Assembly (NCBI GenBank): GCA_011947345.1
Contig: JAAVTG010000275.1
Location: forward strand, 124,001 to 188,000
Reading direction: 5' to 3'
From: Phytophthora quininea
Lineage: Eukaryota > Oomycota > Peronosporomycetes > Peronosporales > Peronosporaceae
Length of the DNA stretch: 64,000 bases
How positions within the stretch are numbered: position 1 is the stretch's first letter; each line of letters starts with the position of its first letter. A model generated the notes under the pieces. That model was not told where the DNA came from and searched no databases. It worked only from the letters and a program-made list of their open reading frames with translations. A program made the position numbers and the translations under genes. This document shows, piece after piece, positions 42,997 through 51,543 of the stretch.

Positions 42997-44656
42997 CTAC
43001 TCAATACTTCGATGCGTTCCACTTGTGCAGCACGTTCCACTCCGGATAGCTCGAGCTCTCGTGTCACTCGAGACGGCCACAAACAGCACCGCCATGACCA
43101 CAAAAGCAATGATCCCCATCGGAGCCCCCGATTCCTTTGCTTGAGTAGCCTCATCATGCCGCAACTGCAATACTTTCGCTGCTTCTAGCTTGTCGTCGAT
43201 GATCCTTCCCCATGTTTCGCGTGAAGCACTTGATGGTCACTTCCCTCGTTACCTTCTATATCCAAGCCACTGTTCTCTAGATCAGCATCGTCGTGATGAA
43301 CTTGGTTGTCCTGCCACTCCCCGTCTTCCTTCTCTTCGTCCTTGATAACTGGTTTGGGCTCAACCTCCTCTTTGGCAGGTTCTGGTTCGACATGCTGTGC
43401 TGCCTCACCGTGCAACTTCCAACCACCGCCTACCAGCTCCTCCACTTCCGTAGCATTCGTGTATGGCACCCAATGCAGCTGACCGCAAGAGTTCGTGTCG
43501 TTCATCCAGCCTTCAAACGTGACGTTCCCGAACTCGAGGTATTGCTCGAAGCTGCGCACCCTGCCGAAGCCGTACTTCTTGAGCGACAATGCGTCAACCG
43601 GACCTTTGAATGGCATCCCGACACGCAGTTTGAAGCGATTACGACTCATTTCGGCGTCGAGTTCCTTCTTCTTCGGGTCGATCGGAGACGCCCAGAAGCT
43701 GGCCGGTTTCTCCGAGTAGTTGTGGTACAGCACGTTGCCCAGCATGCTGGGAGAGTACAGGTCGTAGCCGTGCGTCCAGTAGTCCGCAGACCGCAGGAAC
43801 TCCTCGCCGTCCCAGAGCCACGGCGTGTGCGGGTCCACCGGCACGTTGCGCTCGGCGTGGCACTTGCTGAACGACAGCCCGCCGCCCCACAGCGCCGCCA
43901 TCTGCGGGATGTTGGTGTTCTTCTTGATGCTGGCGCCGACGATCCGCGTCATGCCGTTACCTCCGCGGATGGTCGTGCACAGGTGCGGCAGCCAGTCCGG
44001 CGCCTTGTTGTCCCCGTTCTCCAGCACAAAGTCGTGGAGGTCGTGCGGATACGCCGTCAAAATAGCCATCTCGTTGTCGATCCGCTTCCACTCCGTCAGC
44101 AAATTCTCGTCCCAGTTGTTGGTGAAGATGCTGTGCGCGTCCACCTGCAGACAGAACTCTTCGTCGCCGAGCATCTTCTGCTGCTGGTACCGAGCCGTCG
44201 TGCAGCCCGCAGCTTCGGCCGCCGGTCGGGGCGTCACTTGATCCGGTCCTTGTATCGGCAGTCGCCGTGGTCGGGCCACTCCGCCGCCGCTCGCTTGCAG
44301 TACTCGTCGACGCACGTCGGGTCTCCGTCCACCAACTGCTCCAGGATGCCGAACCGCAGTCGCTCCGGGTACGTCGCTCGCTTGAACGCCGTGAAGATGG
44401 TCTTGCCGCACCGCCAGCCGTCGCGAAAGACCGACGACCCGATGAACATCTCGAACGACGTCGGGACGTGTGCCGGTGGCGGTCGCAGACTCCGGTCCGC
44501 CGGCGCCAGCGGAACGTGCTGCACCGTTGGGTCGAGATCGAGGAGCTTGGTCGTCCCGAGGACGTTGATGGCGGGCTTGTCGTCGTCTTGGCCATGGACC
44601 TGGTCGAGGGCGCTCGACAGCATCAACGCCGTCATTACCAGTCGGAGCCCTCTCAT
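42997..44656 (-). pseudogene. GlcNAc-transferase-like copy GT4, chimeric, two frame breaks
   Basis: ATG 44656 (MRGLRLVMTALMLSSALDQV) and everything down to about 43758 match GT5/GT6 almost base for base. Below about 43757, within the codons for YDLYSPS, the sequence becomes GT2-like and stays nearly identical to GT2 (SMLGNVLYHNYSEKPASFWA, acidic tail) past the stop at 43185. One C is missing at about 44237 relative to GT5 (RIQVTP becomes RIK and stop), the same deletion as in GT6. Near the 3' end the frame slips as in GT2, so the membrane helix (GIIAFVVMAVLFVAVSS, ending TAG 42997) is out of frame. A gene-conversion product that does not encode a full protein as read. Confidence 0.8.
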
Positions 44657-44665
44657 AGCTGAAAG

Positions 44666-45473
44666 CTATGTGAGGCCTTCGTTGGTTCGGTGAAGTGTAT
44701 TGCGGAGACTTGATCGTTCTACGAGACGTCTTGGCACACCTTGCTTCACTAGATGATCAAGGTTGGCCGCAGGAGGCAAGCCCAGCAAGTGGCGAGAGTC
44801 CAAACTTACCAGCGTCCGGGGCGCAACCACAGGCACGGGGTTCGTCGGATTCAGCCGTGCGTGTTGTTTGTACTCAGCCCTTGCCAGCTGATCGGTGACC
44901 GACAGGCACAAGATGAACCGCACTCCCGGATATTTACACCATTGTTGAGCCTTCCAGTCCAGGAGACCCACATCCGTTCCCCAACCACGCAAGTGGCCTA
45001 TCTCCACTATGAACGAGTTCCAAGACGCATGGTTTGGGACTCCAGGAGGCAACGGAGACCCCGTTTCCCGTGCCGGTCCGTAGCTGCTGTCAGGTTCATA
45101 CTGGGGAAAGACTTGATATCCTGGAGGAGTCGACTTCCCATGCGCGATGACAAACGCGTCGAAGACGGGCCGCAACGTCAAGCACCTATACAGTAGATTT
45201 GGTAGATGCAGTGTTCGCGTTCCCGGGTCGGCATCTCCACGACGTAGACTGTACCCGCGATCCACTCCATGGCATGGAGTCCATGCACGACGAGATGAGC
45301 GCTTCGTTCTCGCTGTCTTGGTAGGCTCGCCACTCCTCCGCGGTTGCGGAGCAAACGGGAAAGATAGTCGAGTCGTGTTGACGGTCCAAGGCTGCTCGAA
45401 TTTCGCGGTTGATCCGGGCGACGGCCATGCTGCTTTGCCGAGCTTGAAGCGGGTACTGGTGTGTGGTATTCAT
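44666..45473 (-). pseudogene. PD-(D/E)XK-like family, copy g (divergent subgroup)
   Basis: ATG 45473 or 45428 (MAVARINREIRAALDRQH) opens the family N terminus. Two frame changes near 45300-45190 separate it from GTVYVVEMPTRERE and from the core. The core is well kept: EPDSSYGPARETGSPL (Asp), WNSFIVEIGHLRGWG (Glu-x-Gly), LDWKAQQWCKYPGVRFILCL (Lys), then DSRHLLGLPPAANLDHLV to TAG 44666. It groups with copy h (WKAxQW, PGVRFILCxSV) rather than with a-f. The proposed Asp, Glu and Lys are all present, so the core is not decayed; the N-terminal breaks could hide an unrecognised intron. Confidence 0.6.
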
Positions 45474-45755
45474 CCTCAGCTGCGGCGACAGAGTTAAAAA
45501 TGGGGCTCTAACTTATGTTTTTCTGCGCGTTCCGTCCACAGTGTGGACCACACAGGCCTCCAAAGACACGATTACAAGAATGGCGGCAGCTACGGAGGGA
45601 ACGGTGGTAGAGAACAGAAAGTCAAGGAAGTAGACCGCCCATGATTTAGCTGATGTCCAAGAGAGTGACCGCCAGACCCATCGGGCGGCGTTCGAGTGGT
45701 TCCATTTTAGTTACGGCAAACAAAAGTGGGCATGTAAAAACCTAGTGTAGTAACC

Positions 45756-46480
45756 ATGCCGTGGACATCCAAGCAAGGCTTCGGCCGCTGTCATTTCTCA
45801 ATCTGTCGATTCGCGCACCAAGATCAAGAGACTACCCACCGGCAGCGCTACGCTAGAGCCGTTACCAAGGATATGAAGTCACGGGAACACGAACAGTTTG
45901 TCCTCGCAATCAACAGATTTTTCATACGGCTGCCGGCGTTCGAACAGTTCACACACGCACACGGAGAAGCACCTCCTCCTCGTCAACCCCGACTTCGCAG
46001 CATCGCTCCAGATCCCAGCTACGGCCCCATAAGACTGGGTGATCGCAATCCGCTACCACACGGAGTACGGAATCATGAGTCGTGGTTCTCACTCATCATT
46101 GAGGTTGGGTTTTCCCAACAGTGGGGATTCGACGAGGGCTGCCTTGACTGGAAAGCGGATCAGTGGCACCGCTATCCAGGGGTGCGATTTATCCTCTGTG
46201 TGTCGGTAACGCGCCGTTTGGTTACAGCTGAATTGAATACAAGTTGTGTACTGTGGCAAGAGATGCTGCAGGACGTGCGGCTCGATTGCCCAGAAATGTG
46301 AATCCTGTACCTGTGGTGGCACCCCGGACGGTAGTAACATTGGACTCACGCGAGCTGCTGGGCCTGCATCATAGAATGAATATTCGTTTTCTCGTCTATC
46401 ACGGCCAGCAATTTCCAGCGACGATCGACATGAATCTGTACCGGATTCTTCAACATGCCCAGCGAATGATTCCTCCTTAG
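45756..46480 (+). pseudogene. PD-(D/E)XK-like family, copy h (divergent subgroup)
   Basis: ATG 45756; homology to copy g begins near residue 40 (MKSREHEQFVLAINRFF). The core has APDPSYGPIRLGDRNPL (Asp), WFSLIIEVGFSQQWG (Glu-x-Gly) and LDWKADQWHRYPGVRFILCV (Lys), followed by SVTRRLVTAE. One frame slip near 46250 separates this from NVNPVPVVAPRTVVTLDSRE, LLGLHHRMN and a short end at TAG 46480. The gene lies head-to-head with copy g, 282 bases between their first ATGs. The normal N terminus is missing or unrecognisable. Confidence 0.6.
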
Positions 46481-46599
46481 CAGGGATTGGGGGCGAACAG
46501 CCGACCAATCCCCAACGTGCTGTGCTCTTGGAAGCTCTGAAATGAATGGTGGTGAGAAATGAAGTACGTTTTGCAGAGGAGTTTCATAATATGTTATAT

Positions 46600-46972
46600 G
46601 GTGACCCGAAGCGAGACGTGTAGGCAGGGTGCCATTTGCAAGAATGATGTTGGGTGGGTAGGTTGTGTTTCTGGAACCCTTATGTAGGACCCCACTCTAG
46701 TTGTCCAGGAATGACCACGCCGTGTATCCGATGATCGGAATGCGCTCTTCGACCACAGCCTTGTGCGCTTGCTCCAGATGCGTGTGGAAGTACCATAGCT
46801 GATCGGGATTGTCCCCTTCGTCATTGCCGCTCCAGCCATTCTCAGTGGGGTAAGATTTCAGCGCTGGTTTCGTGTTTGTAGAGTCACTACATGGTTTCGA
46901 GGTATCCGGATGGGTATGCGGTGAAGGAAGCGCAGTGTGAGAGCTTTCTTCCTGCGCTGGCGAGTTCCTCAA
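46600..46972 (-). pseudogene. GH1 beta-glucosidase, C-terminal relic
   Basis: The minus strand reads SYPTENGWSGNDEGDN (GH1 nucleophile motif YxTENG), DQLWYFHTHLEQAHKAVVEE, IPIIGYTAWSFLDN and TAG. One base later the shifted frame gives EWGPT and WHPAYTSRFGSPYN, matching the GH1 ending DNFEWxxGYxxRFGL. The N-terminal 80 percent of the enzyme is absent. It lies just outside the left arm of the inverted repeat. Confidence 0.7.
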
Positions 46973-47088
46973 CCAATACTATAATAAAATACAGTTAAAT
47001 AGTATGTTAATACCAGGAATACCAAAAACTCAAGAAAGCTCTAGGTATATTACCTTTATCGACCGAAATACGTTCTTTCATAAGACCT

Positions 47089-47787
47089 CGACTGGGTCTG
47101 GGACAACACTTTGAGCAAAGAGGCCCCGAACTACGACGTCTGGATCACGGACCAGCTCGTCAAGAACAAAGGCAAGATCAACTACTGCGTGCGTTGGGAC
47201 AGCAAGACCGAGCTGCCCAAGGCGACGGCAGCCAAGTTCCAAGGCCTGTTGGAGCGCCAGCTCAACCTGTGGAACCACTGGCTCGTCGGCTACGAGTGCT
47301 GGCCGTACGAGTCGATCAGCGTCAAAGTCGTGGGCTTCGCGGTCAAAGACAAGTCGATCCTTGGATGGAGTGATGACTCGCTCGGTACCATCTACGAGGG
47401 CGAGCTGGACGACAAGGGCAACCCGCAGTGTCCCCGGCGTGTTTCAAGCAGGGTGAAAGCTTCGACGCCAGTTCGTGCAAAGGAACTCCGTACGATATGT
47501 TCTTGTGGCCTTCGGACTACGTTGGCGAAGGAATCGACGGGTTGGGATCCTACGATGGCCAGCAGCTCCTCACTCAAACCTTCCTCGACTCCATGGACGA
47601 CGAGGAGATGCTGGTCTTGGCGCACGAGATGGGCCACGGCTTCGGCTTGCAGGACATGTACGTGGAAGCGAACAAGCCTGCCGGCTTCCCGGCCTGCATC
47701 ATGGACGCCAGTCCGACCGTCACACCTGCTGACGGCTGGATGCTGCGTCGCATCCTCGAGAACTTCAAGCATCGTTACAACTTTTAA
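47089..47787 (+). pseudogene. Secreted metzincin-like metalloprotease, copy MP1 (5' truncated)
   Basis: Begins abruptly at the inverted-repeat boundary inside LDWVW; the signal peptide and Ser/Thr-rich region are lost. It reads NYDVWITDQLVKNKGKINYC, LNLWNHWLVGYECWPY, ILGWSDDSLGTIYEGEL, then shifts by one base near 47440 to ACFKQGESFDASSCKG, YDMFLWPSDYVGEGIDGLG, LVLAHEMGHGFGLQDMY (HExxHxxGxxD zinc site) and FPACIMDASPTVTPADGW. The same frame slip is present in MP2, so it predates the inversion-duplication. Confidence 0.8.
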
Positions 47788-48037
47788 CTGTTTGCTGAGG
47801 GAAGAGTCCAGGTGTTGAGTGTCGTAGAGTCCGTCGAGCGTGTTTCGAGCCGAGGTTGACCGTATCAAAAGTTGAAAAAGGTGACGTCTGTACCTTTTCC
47901 TTCGTTGTTCCTCGTACACTGTGGCTAGCTTCTCATCATGGCAGACAGAGTGAGAAAGTTGTCTTGAAATTGGTCAAACCGACTATTGGCGCCCATCTTA
48001 GAGCAGATCACTTGCGAGCCCTTGCCAAGTCGAGTCT

Positions 48038-48382
48038 ATGATGAACTTCCTTGTCATCTGGATCGCTCTAACTGCTGCAGTCAGCGGAGACAGCGAAAAC
48101 CTCCTCGTCGAGTCGTTCGGCGAGCCCGATCCAGTGATCATCTCAGATGCTTTCAAGTTCATCCTGCAACTCACCGCGTTCCCTGCAGTTAATCCTGCAG
48201 GGATCACGAGCAGTGGTTTGCAGTATACGTCTTCGTCGAACGAGTTACGGTCGAGCGTCGTCATTCGGCCCGATAATCCGGACCTCGAGTGTTGGGTCTG
48301 TCGTCGTCAAGAGCTACAAACGAGAAGACTCGGGTCTCAAGCATCGATGAATGGCTCTTTCAGTCGAGTTCAGCGGAGTTAA
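48038..48382 (+). CDS. Small secreted protein candidate, left arm
   Basis: ATG 48038 or 48041 (MNFLVIWIALTAAVSGD) gives a convincing signal peptide and a 114-residue chain with FGEPDPVIISDAFKFI, LTAFPAVNPAGITSSGLQYT, LRSSVVIRPDNPDLECW, then a Lys/Arg/Ser-rich end. The last 30 residues look frame-shifted: the neighbouring frame reads VGSVVVKSYKREDSGLKHR and may be the true continuation. No family recognised. It lies between the protease fragment and GT5, all on one strand, and is duplicated in the right arm. Confidence 0.4.
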   Translation: MMNFLVIWIALTAAVSGDSENLLVESFGEPDPVIISDAFKFILQLTAFPAVNPAGITSSGLQYTSSSNELRSSVVIRPDNPDLECWVCRRQELQTRRLGSQASMNGSFSRVQRS

Positions 48383-48529
48383 CGAAGAAGTTCACGGACA
48401 GCAAAAAGCTCTTTTGCACCACTCTGGACGTATCACCGAAGGTCTCGGTGTTAGTCACGTCTAAAAGGTCGGGAGTTTCCATGGCGAGGGTCTCTAACAT
48501 TTTCTGTCTTTCACCACCAAGTGTCCGCT

Positions 48530-50203
48530 ATGAGAAGCTTGCGCCTTGCAGTGACGGCGTTGATGCTGTCGAGCAACTTGGGCCGAGTCCACGGCCAAGA
48601 CGACGACAAGCCCGCCATCAACGTCCTCGGGACGACCAAGCTCCTCGATCTCGACCCAACGGTGCAGCACGTTCCGCTGGCGCCGGCGGACCGGAGTCTG
48701 CGACCGCCACCGGCACACGTCCCGACGTCGTTCGAGATGTTCATCGGGTCGTCGGTCTTTCGCGACGGCTGGCGGTGCGGCAAGACCATCTTCACGGCGT
48801 TCAAGCGAGCGACGTACCCGGAGCGACTGCGGTTCGGCATCCTGGAGCAGTTGGTGGACGGAGACCCGACGTGCGTCGACGAGTACTGCAAGCGAGCGGC
48901 GGCGGAGTGGCCCGACCACGGCGACTGCCGATACAAGGACCGGATCCAAGTGACGCCCCGACCGGCGGCCGAAGCTGCGGGCTGCACGACGGCTCGGTAC
49001 CAGCAGCAGAAGATGCTCGGCGACGAAGAGTTCTGTCTGCAGGTGGACGCGCACAGCATCTTCACCAACAACTGGGACGAGAATTTGCTGACGGAGTGGA
49101 AGCGGATCGACAACGAGATGGCTATTTTGACGGCGTATCCGCACGACCTCCACGACTTTGTGCTGGAGAACGGGGACAACAAGGCGCCGGACTGGCTGCC
49201 GCACCTGTGCACGACCATCCGCGGAGGTAACGGCATGACGCGGATCGTCGGCGCCAGCATCAAGAAGAACACCAACATCCCGCAGATGGCGGCGCTGTGG
49301 GGCGGCGGGCTGTCGTTCAGCAAGTGCCACGCCGAGCGCAACGTGCCGGTGGACCCGCACACGCCGTGGCTCTGGGACGGCGAGGAGTTCCTGCGGTCTG
49401 CGGACTACTGGACGCACGGCTACGACCTGTACTCGCCCAGCCGGTTCGGCAACGTGCTGTACCACAACTACTCCAAGAAGCCGACGCCGTCGTTCTGGGA
49501 GGCGTCGATCGACCCGGACAAGAAAGCCCGCGACACCGAGATGACCCACAACCGGTTCCGACTGCGGGTGGGGATCCCGTTCAAGGGGCTCGTGGACGCG
49601 CTGGAGCTGGACAAGTACGGGTTCGGCGGCGCTCGGTCGTTCGACGAGTACTTGAAGTTCGCCAATGTGTCTTTGGACGGCTGGATGAACGAGACGAACT
49701 CGTGCGGTCAGCTGCACTGGGTGCCGTACGACAACGCCACCGTCGTGGAGGAGATCGTGGGCGGTGGCTGGAAGCTGCGCGGCGAAACGAAAGCCAAAGT
49801 GCTGGCTCCGACGCCGATGCACTTGGCTCCGATGGATCCGTCGAAACAGAACGACGGTCAGGTCGACGACCGGGCCAACGACCATCAAGTCTTGGCCGAC
49901 GATGGTCAGAAAGACCGGCAGGAAATCTACGAAGGAGAACTGTACGAGCAAGTACAGCGACGGAAACTGGAGGCGCACGCTCAAAACGGTGCCGGCGTCG
50001 GAGACGAGAAGCCTGATGTTGTGATTGCCAAACTGCGGCAGGATGTGGTTCGAGCAAAGACGCCGACGTTCCTCAGTATGCCAGCTTGGGGCCTGTTGGT
50101 TGTCGTTGTCGCGGGCCTCTTCGTGACGCTCTCGAACGACAGCAAGTCCCGCGCCATTCGACGGAGTTGCATCTCGAAGGCTCCGCATCTCAGTGACGAG
50201 TGA
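48530..50203 (+). CDS. GlcNAc-transferase-like (GT60 type), copy GT5, intact
   Basis: ATG 48530, 557 residues, no intron. Signal peptide MRSLRLAVTALMLSS (to about HGQ 23); LDPTVQHVPLAPADRSLRPP; domain from FEMFIGSSVFRDGWRCGKTI (about 65); FGILEQLVDGDPTCVDEYC; GCTTARYQQQKMLGDEEFCL; QVDAHSIFTNNWDEN (Asp173 in LQVDAH); GGGLSFSKCHAERNVPVDPH; WLWDGEEFLRSADYWTHGYD; LHWVPYDNATVVEEIVGGGW. A charged stalk (about 420-515) leads to the membrane helix MPAWGLLVVVVAGLFVTLS (about 517-535) and a basic tail. Motif order is that of the UDP-GlcNAc:protein hydroxyl GlcNAc-transferases of PF11397; the secretory signal plus tail anchor differs from cytosolic relatives. It occupies the left arm of the inverted repeat; its mirror copy GT6 has lost one base. 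Substrate unknown; cell-surface glycoproteins are plausible. Confidence 0.82.
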   Translation: MRSLRLAVTALMLSSNLGRVHGQDDDKPAINVLGTTKLLDLDPTVQHVPLAPADRSLRPPPAHVPTSFEMFIGSSVFRDGWRCGKTIFTAFKRATYPERLRFGILEQLVDGDPTCVDEYCKRAAAEWPDHGDCRYKDRIQVTPRPAAEAAGCTTARYQQQKMLGDEEFCLQVDAHSIFTNNWDENLLTEWKRIDNEMAILTAYPHDLHDFVLENGDNKAPDWLPHLCTTIRGGNGMTRIVGASIKKNTNIPQMAALWGGGLSFSKCHAERNVPVDPHTPWLWDGEEFLRSADYWTHGYDLYSPSRFGNVLYHNYSKKPTPSFWEASIDPDKKARDTEMTHNRFRLRVGIPFKGLVDALELDKYGFGGARSFDEYLKFANVSLDGWMNETNSCGQLHWVPYDNATVVEEIVGGGWKLRGETKAKVLAPTPMHLAPMDPSKQNDGQVDDRANDHQVLADDGQKDRQEIYEGELYEQVQRRKLEAHAQNGAGVGDEKPDVVIAKLRQDVVRAKTPTFLSMPAWGLLVVVVAGLFVTLSNDSKSRAIRRSCISKAPHLSDE

Positions 50204-50204
50204 G

Positions 50205-51543
50205 GCGTTGAGCTACCGAGGTGTCGTGTTGAGTTGATTTTGAATCGCATTGTGCATGGAGACTTTTTCGAAGCTCGTTCAAGTCGCTTTGGTAGCTTCG
50301 ATTGTTTTATCCGAGGTGCGTGAGCTGCTCTAGTTTCGTTGGAAAGAAAGTTAAAACGGGTTCGCTCTGTCGAGCCTTTCAGCAAAGTTGGCATCGTTGA
50401 AAGGCACCTTGGCTTTCCCGAAATCGAGCGTGTTCAGCGACTTCCGCGCGGCGTCCGCTAGTTATTCCCATACGATGAGGTCCTGAACTTGGTGTATCGG
50501 TCGCATCTAGATACAGAGCTCAAGCAGGCGGAGGCCATGCTCAAATCTCGGAGCGTTGCCATCAAACACATTGGAGCCGAGGCTTTACTTTTGTAGTTCT
50601 TGTCTGACGTCGACCACAACAACCCCAACACTTTGGGCGACTCGACTGCCAGGTTCTCGATCCACACCACGACTCTCGACCAGTCGTGCGGTCTCGTTAC
50701 CACGATGGGAAGTACCAAGCCCAGACGTCGTTGTGCCATTGGGCTCGACCGTAGACATTGGAGGTGAGTCCCGAGTTTGAGCAGGGTTCAACATTCTCCG
50801 CCGTGGTCGAATACTTGATTCCGTCGCTGATCATGCCGAGCGCGTCGACAGCAGGGAACGTGAGGCAGCCATCCTTAATGGCGAGTTTGCAGTTTGAGCT
50901 TGAAGGCGGCCTTCTCCGAGATGGTCACGGCTCTGGCCGAGGGAATGGCGCGACCGGGAGATATCCGTTAGCTGCAGTAATTAGCGCAGCTGCAACCGTC
51001 ATAGGCGAGCTGGCTTTGGCGACGGAAGATTGAAACTAAGGGTCCAATGCACTCACGAGACGGACTGTTTTACCATTTTCTCGTTATCATAGCTGCAAGC
51101 GACGGAATGCGTAGGCATGCTAGAAGCAAGCAAGCAACGCCATTAGGTTTGAGCGACAAGAAACGTAAGGACTCATAGGTGAGCCGTCCATCGTCGATCA
51201 CTCCGGATGAGGGTCCAATCCTATGAGTTCCGAGCTTGAAGACAATGCTGCTGGAGGATTAAGGGGTGACGTCGTTGCTCTCATCAGGACCAACCAAGAT
51301 GCAGGTTTTCAAGGCTCTCGCCATCGCGCTTGCTGGGCGAGCGTGGTTATGGCCGCCGCCGGGGAGCTACAACTGGGTAAACTCAACCAATAAGTCGTGC
51401 TGGCAGCAAGACTCGAGGATAGATGTCCAGTAGCGATTGAAGCAGCGAAAACTCATCACCGAAGCTAAGAACCGTGAAATATAAGAAGTCGCGTAGTATA
51501 TCGTCCTAACGAATTCATACGCTTTACAACTAGAGCCGAGTTT
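50205..51543. other. Spacer of the inverted repeat; decayed coding sequence of unknown origin
   Basis: Plus-strand pieces look like former protein: VGIVERHLGFPEIERVQRLP, DEVLNLVYRSHLDTELKQAE, then a stop, FLSDVDHNNPNTLGDSTARF and, at 50800-51033, YLIPSLIMPSASTAGNVRQP, LEGGLLRDGHGSGRG and YPLAAVISAAATVIGELALA. Frames change repeatedly. I cannot name the family. The rest (51034-51543) shows nothing. Confidence 0.35.

Larger units (their letters stand above)
47089..50204. repeat. Left arm of a 3.1-kb inverted repeat
   Basis: Position x pairs with 101746-x (x up to about 48950) and with 101747-x beyond, so a single one-base indel separates arms of about 3,115 bases. Substitutions I could see are few: two near the outer boundary, one near 47187, one near 47733, one near 48162. 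Homology stops abruptly inside the metalloprotease gene on the outer side and one base after the GT stop codon on the inner side. Confidence 0.95.

Noticed and set aside
48494..50188. Long open frame (over 550 codons) antisense to GT5, with equivalents at 43293-44693 and 51559-53235
   Set aside because: Shadow of the strongly G/C-biased third positions of the GT genes; His/Arg/Val-rich composition, no motifs, and the sense frame explains the conservation.
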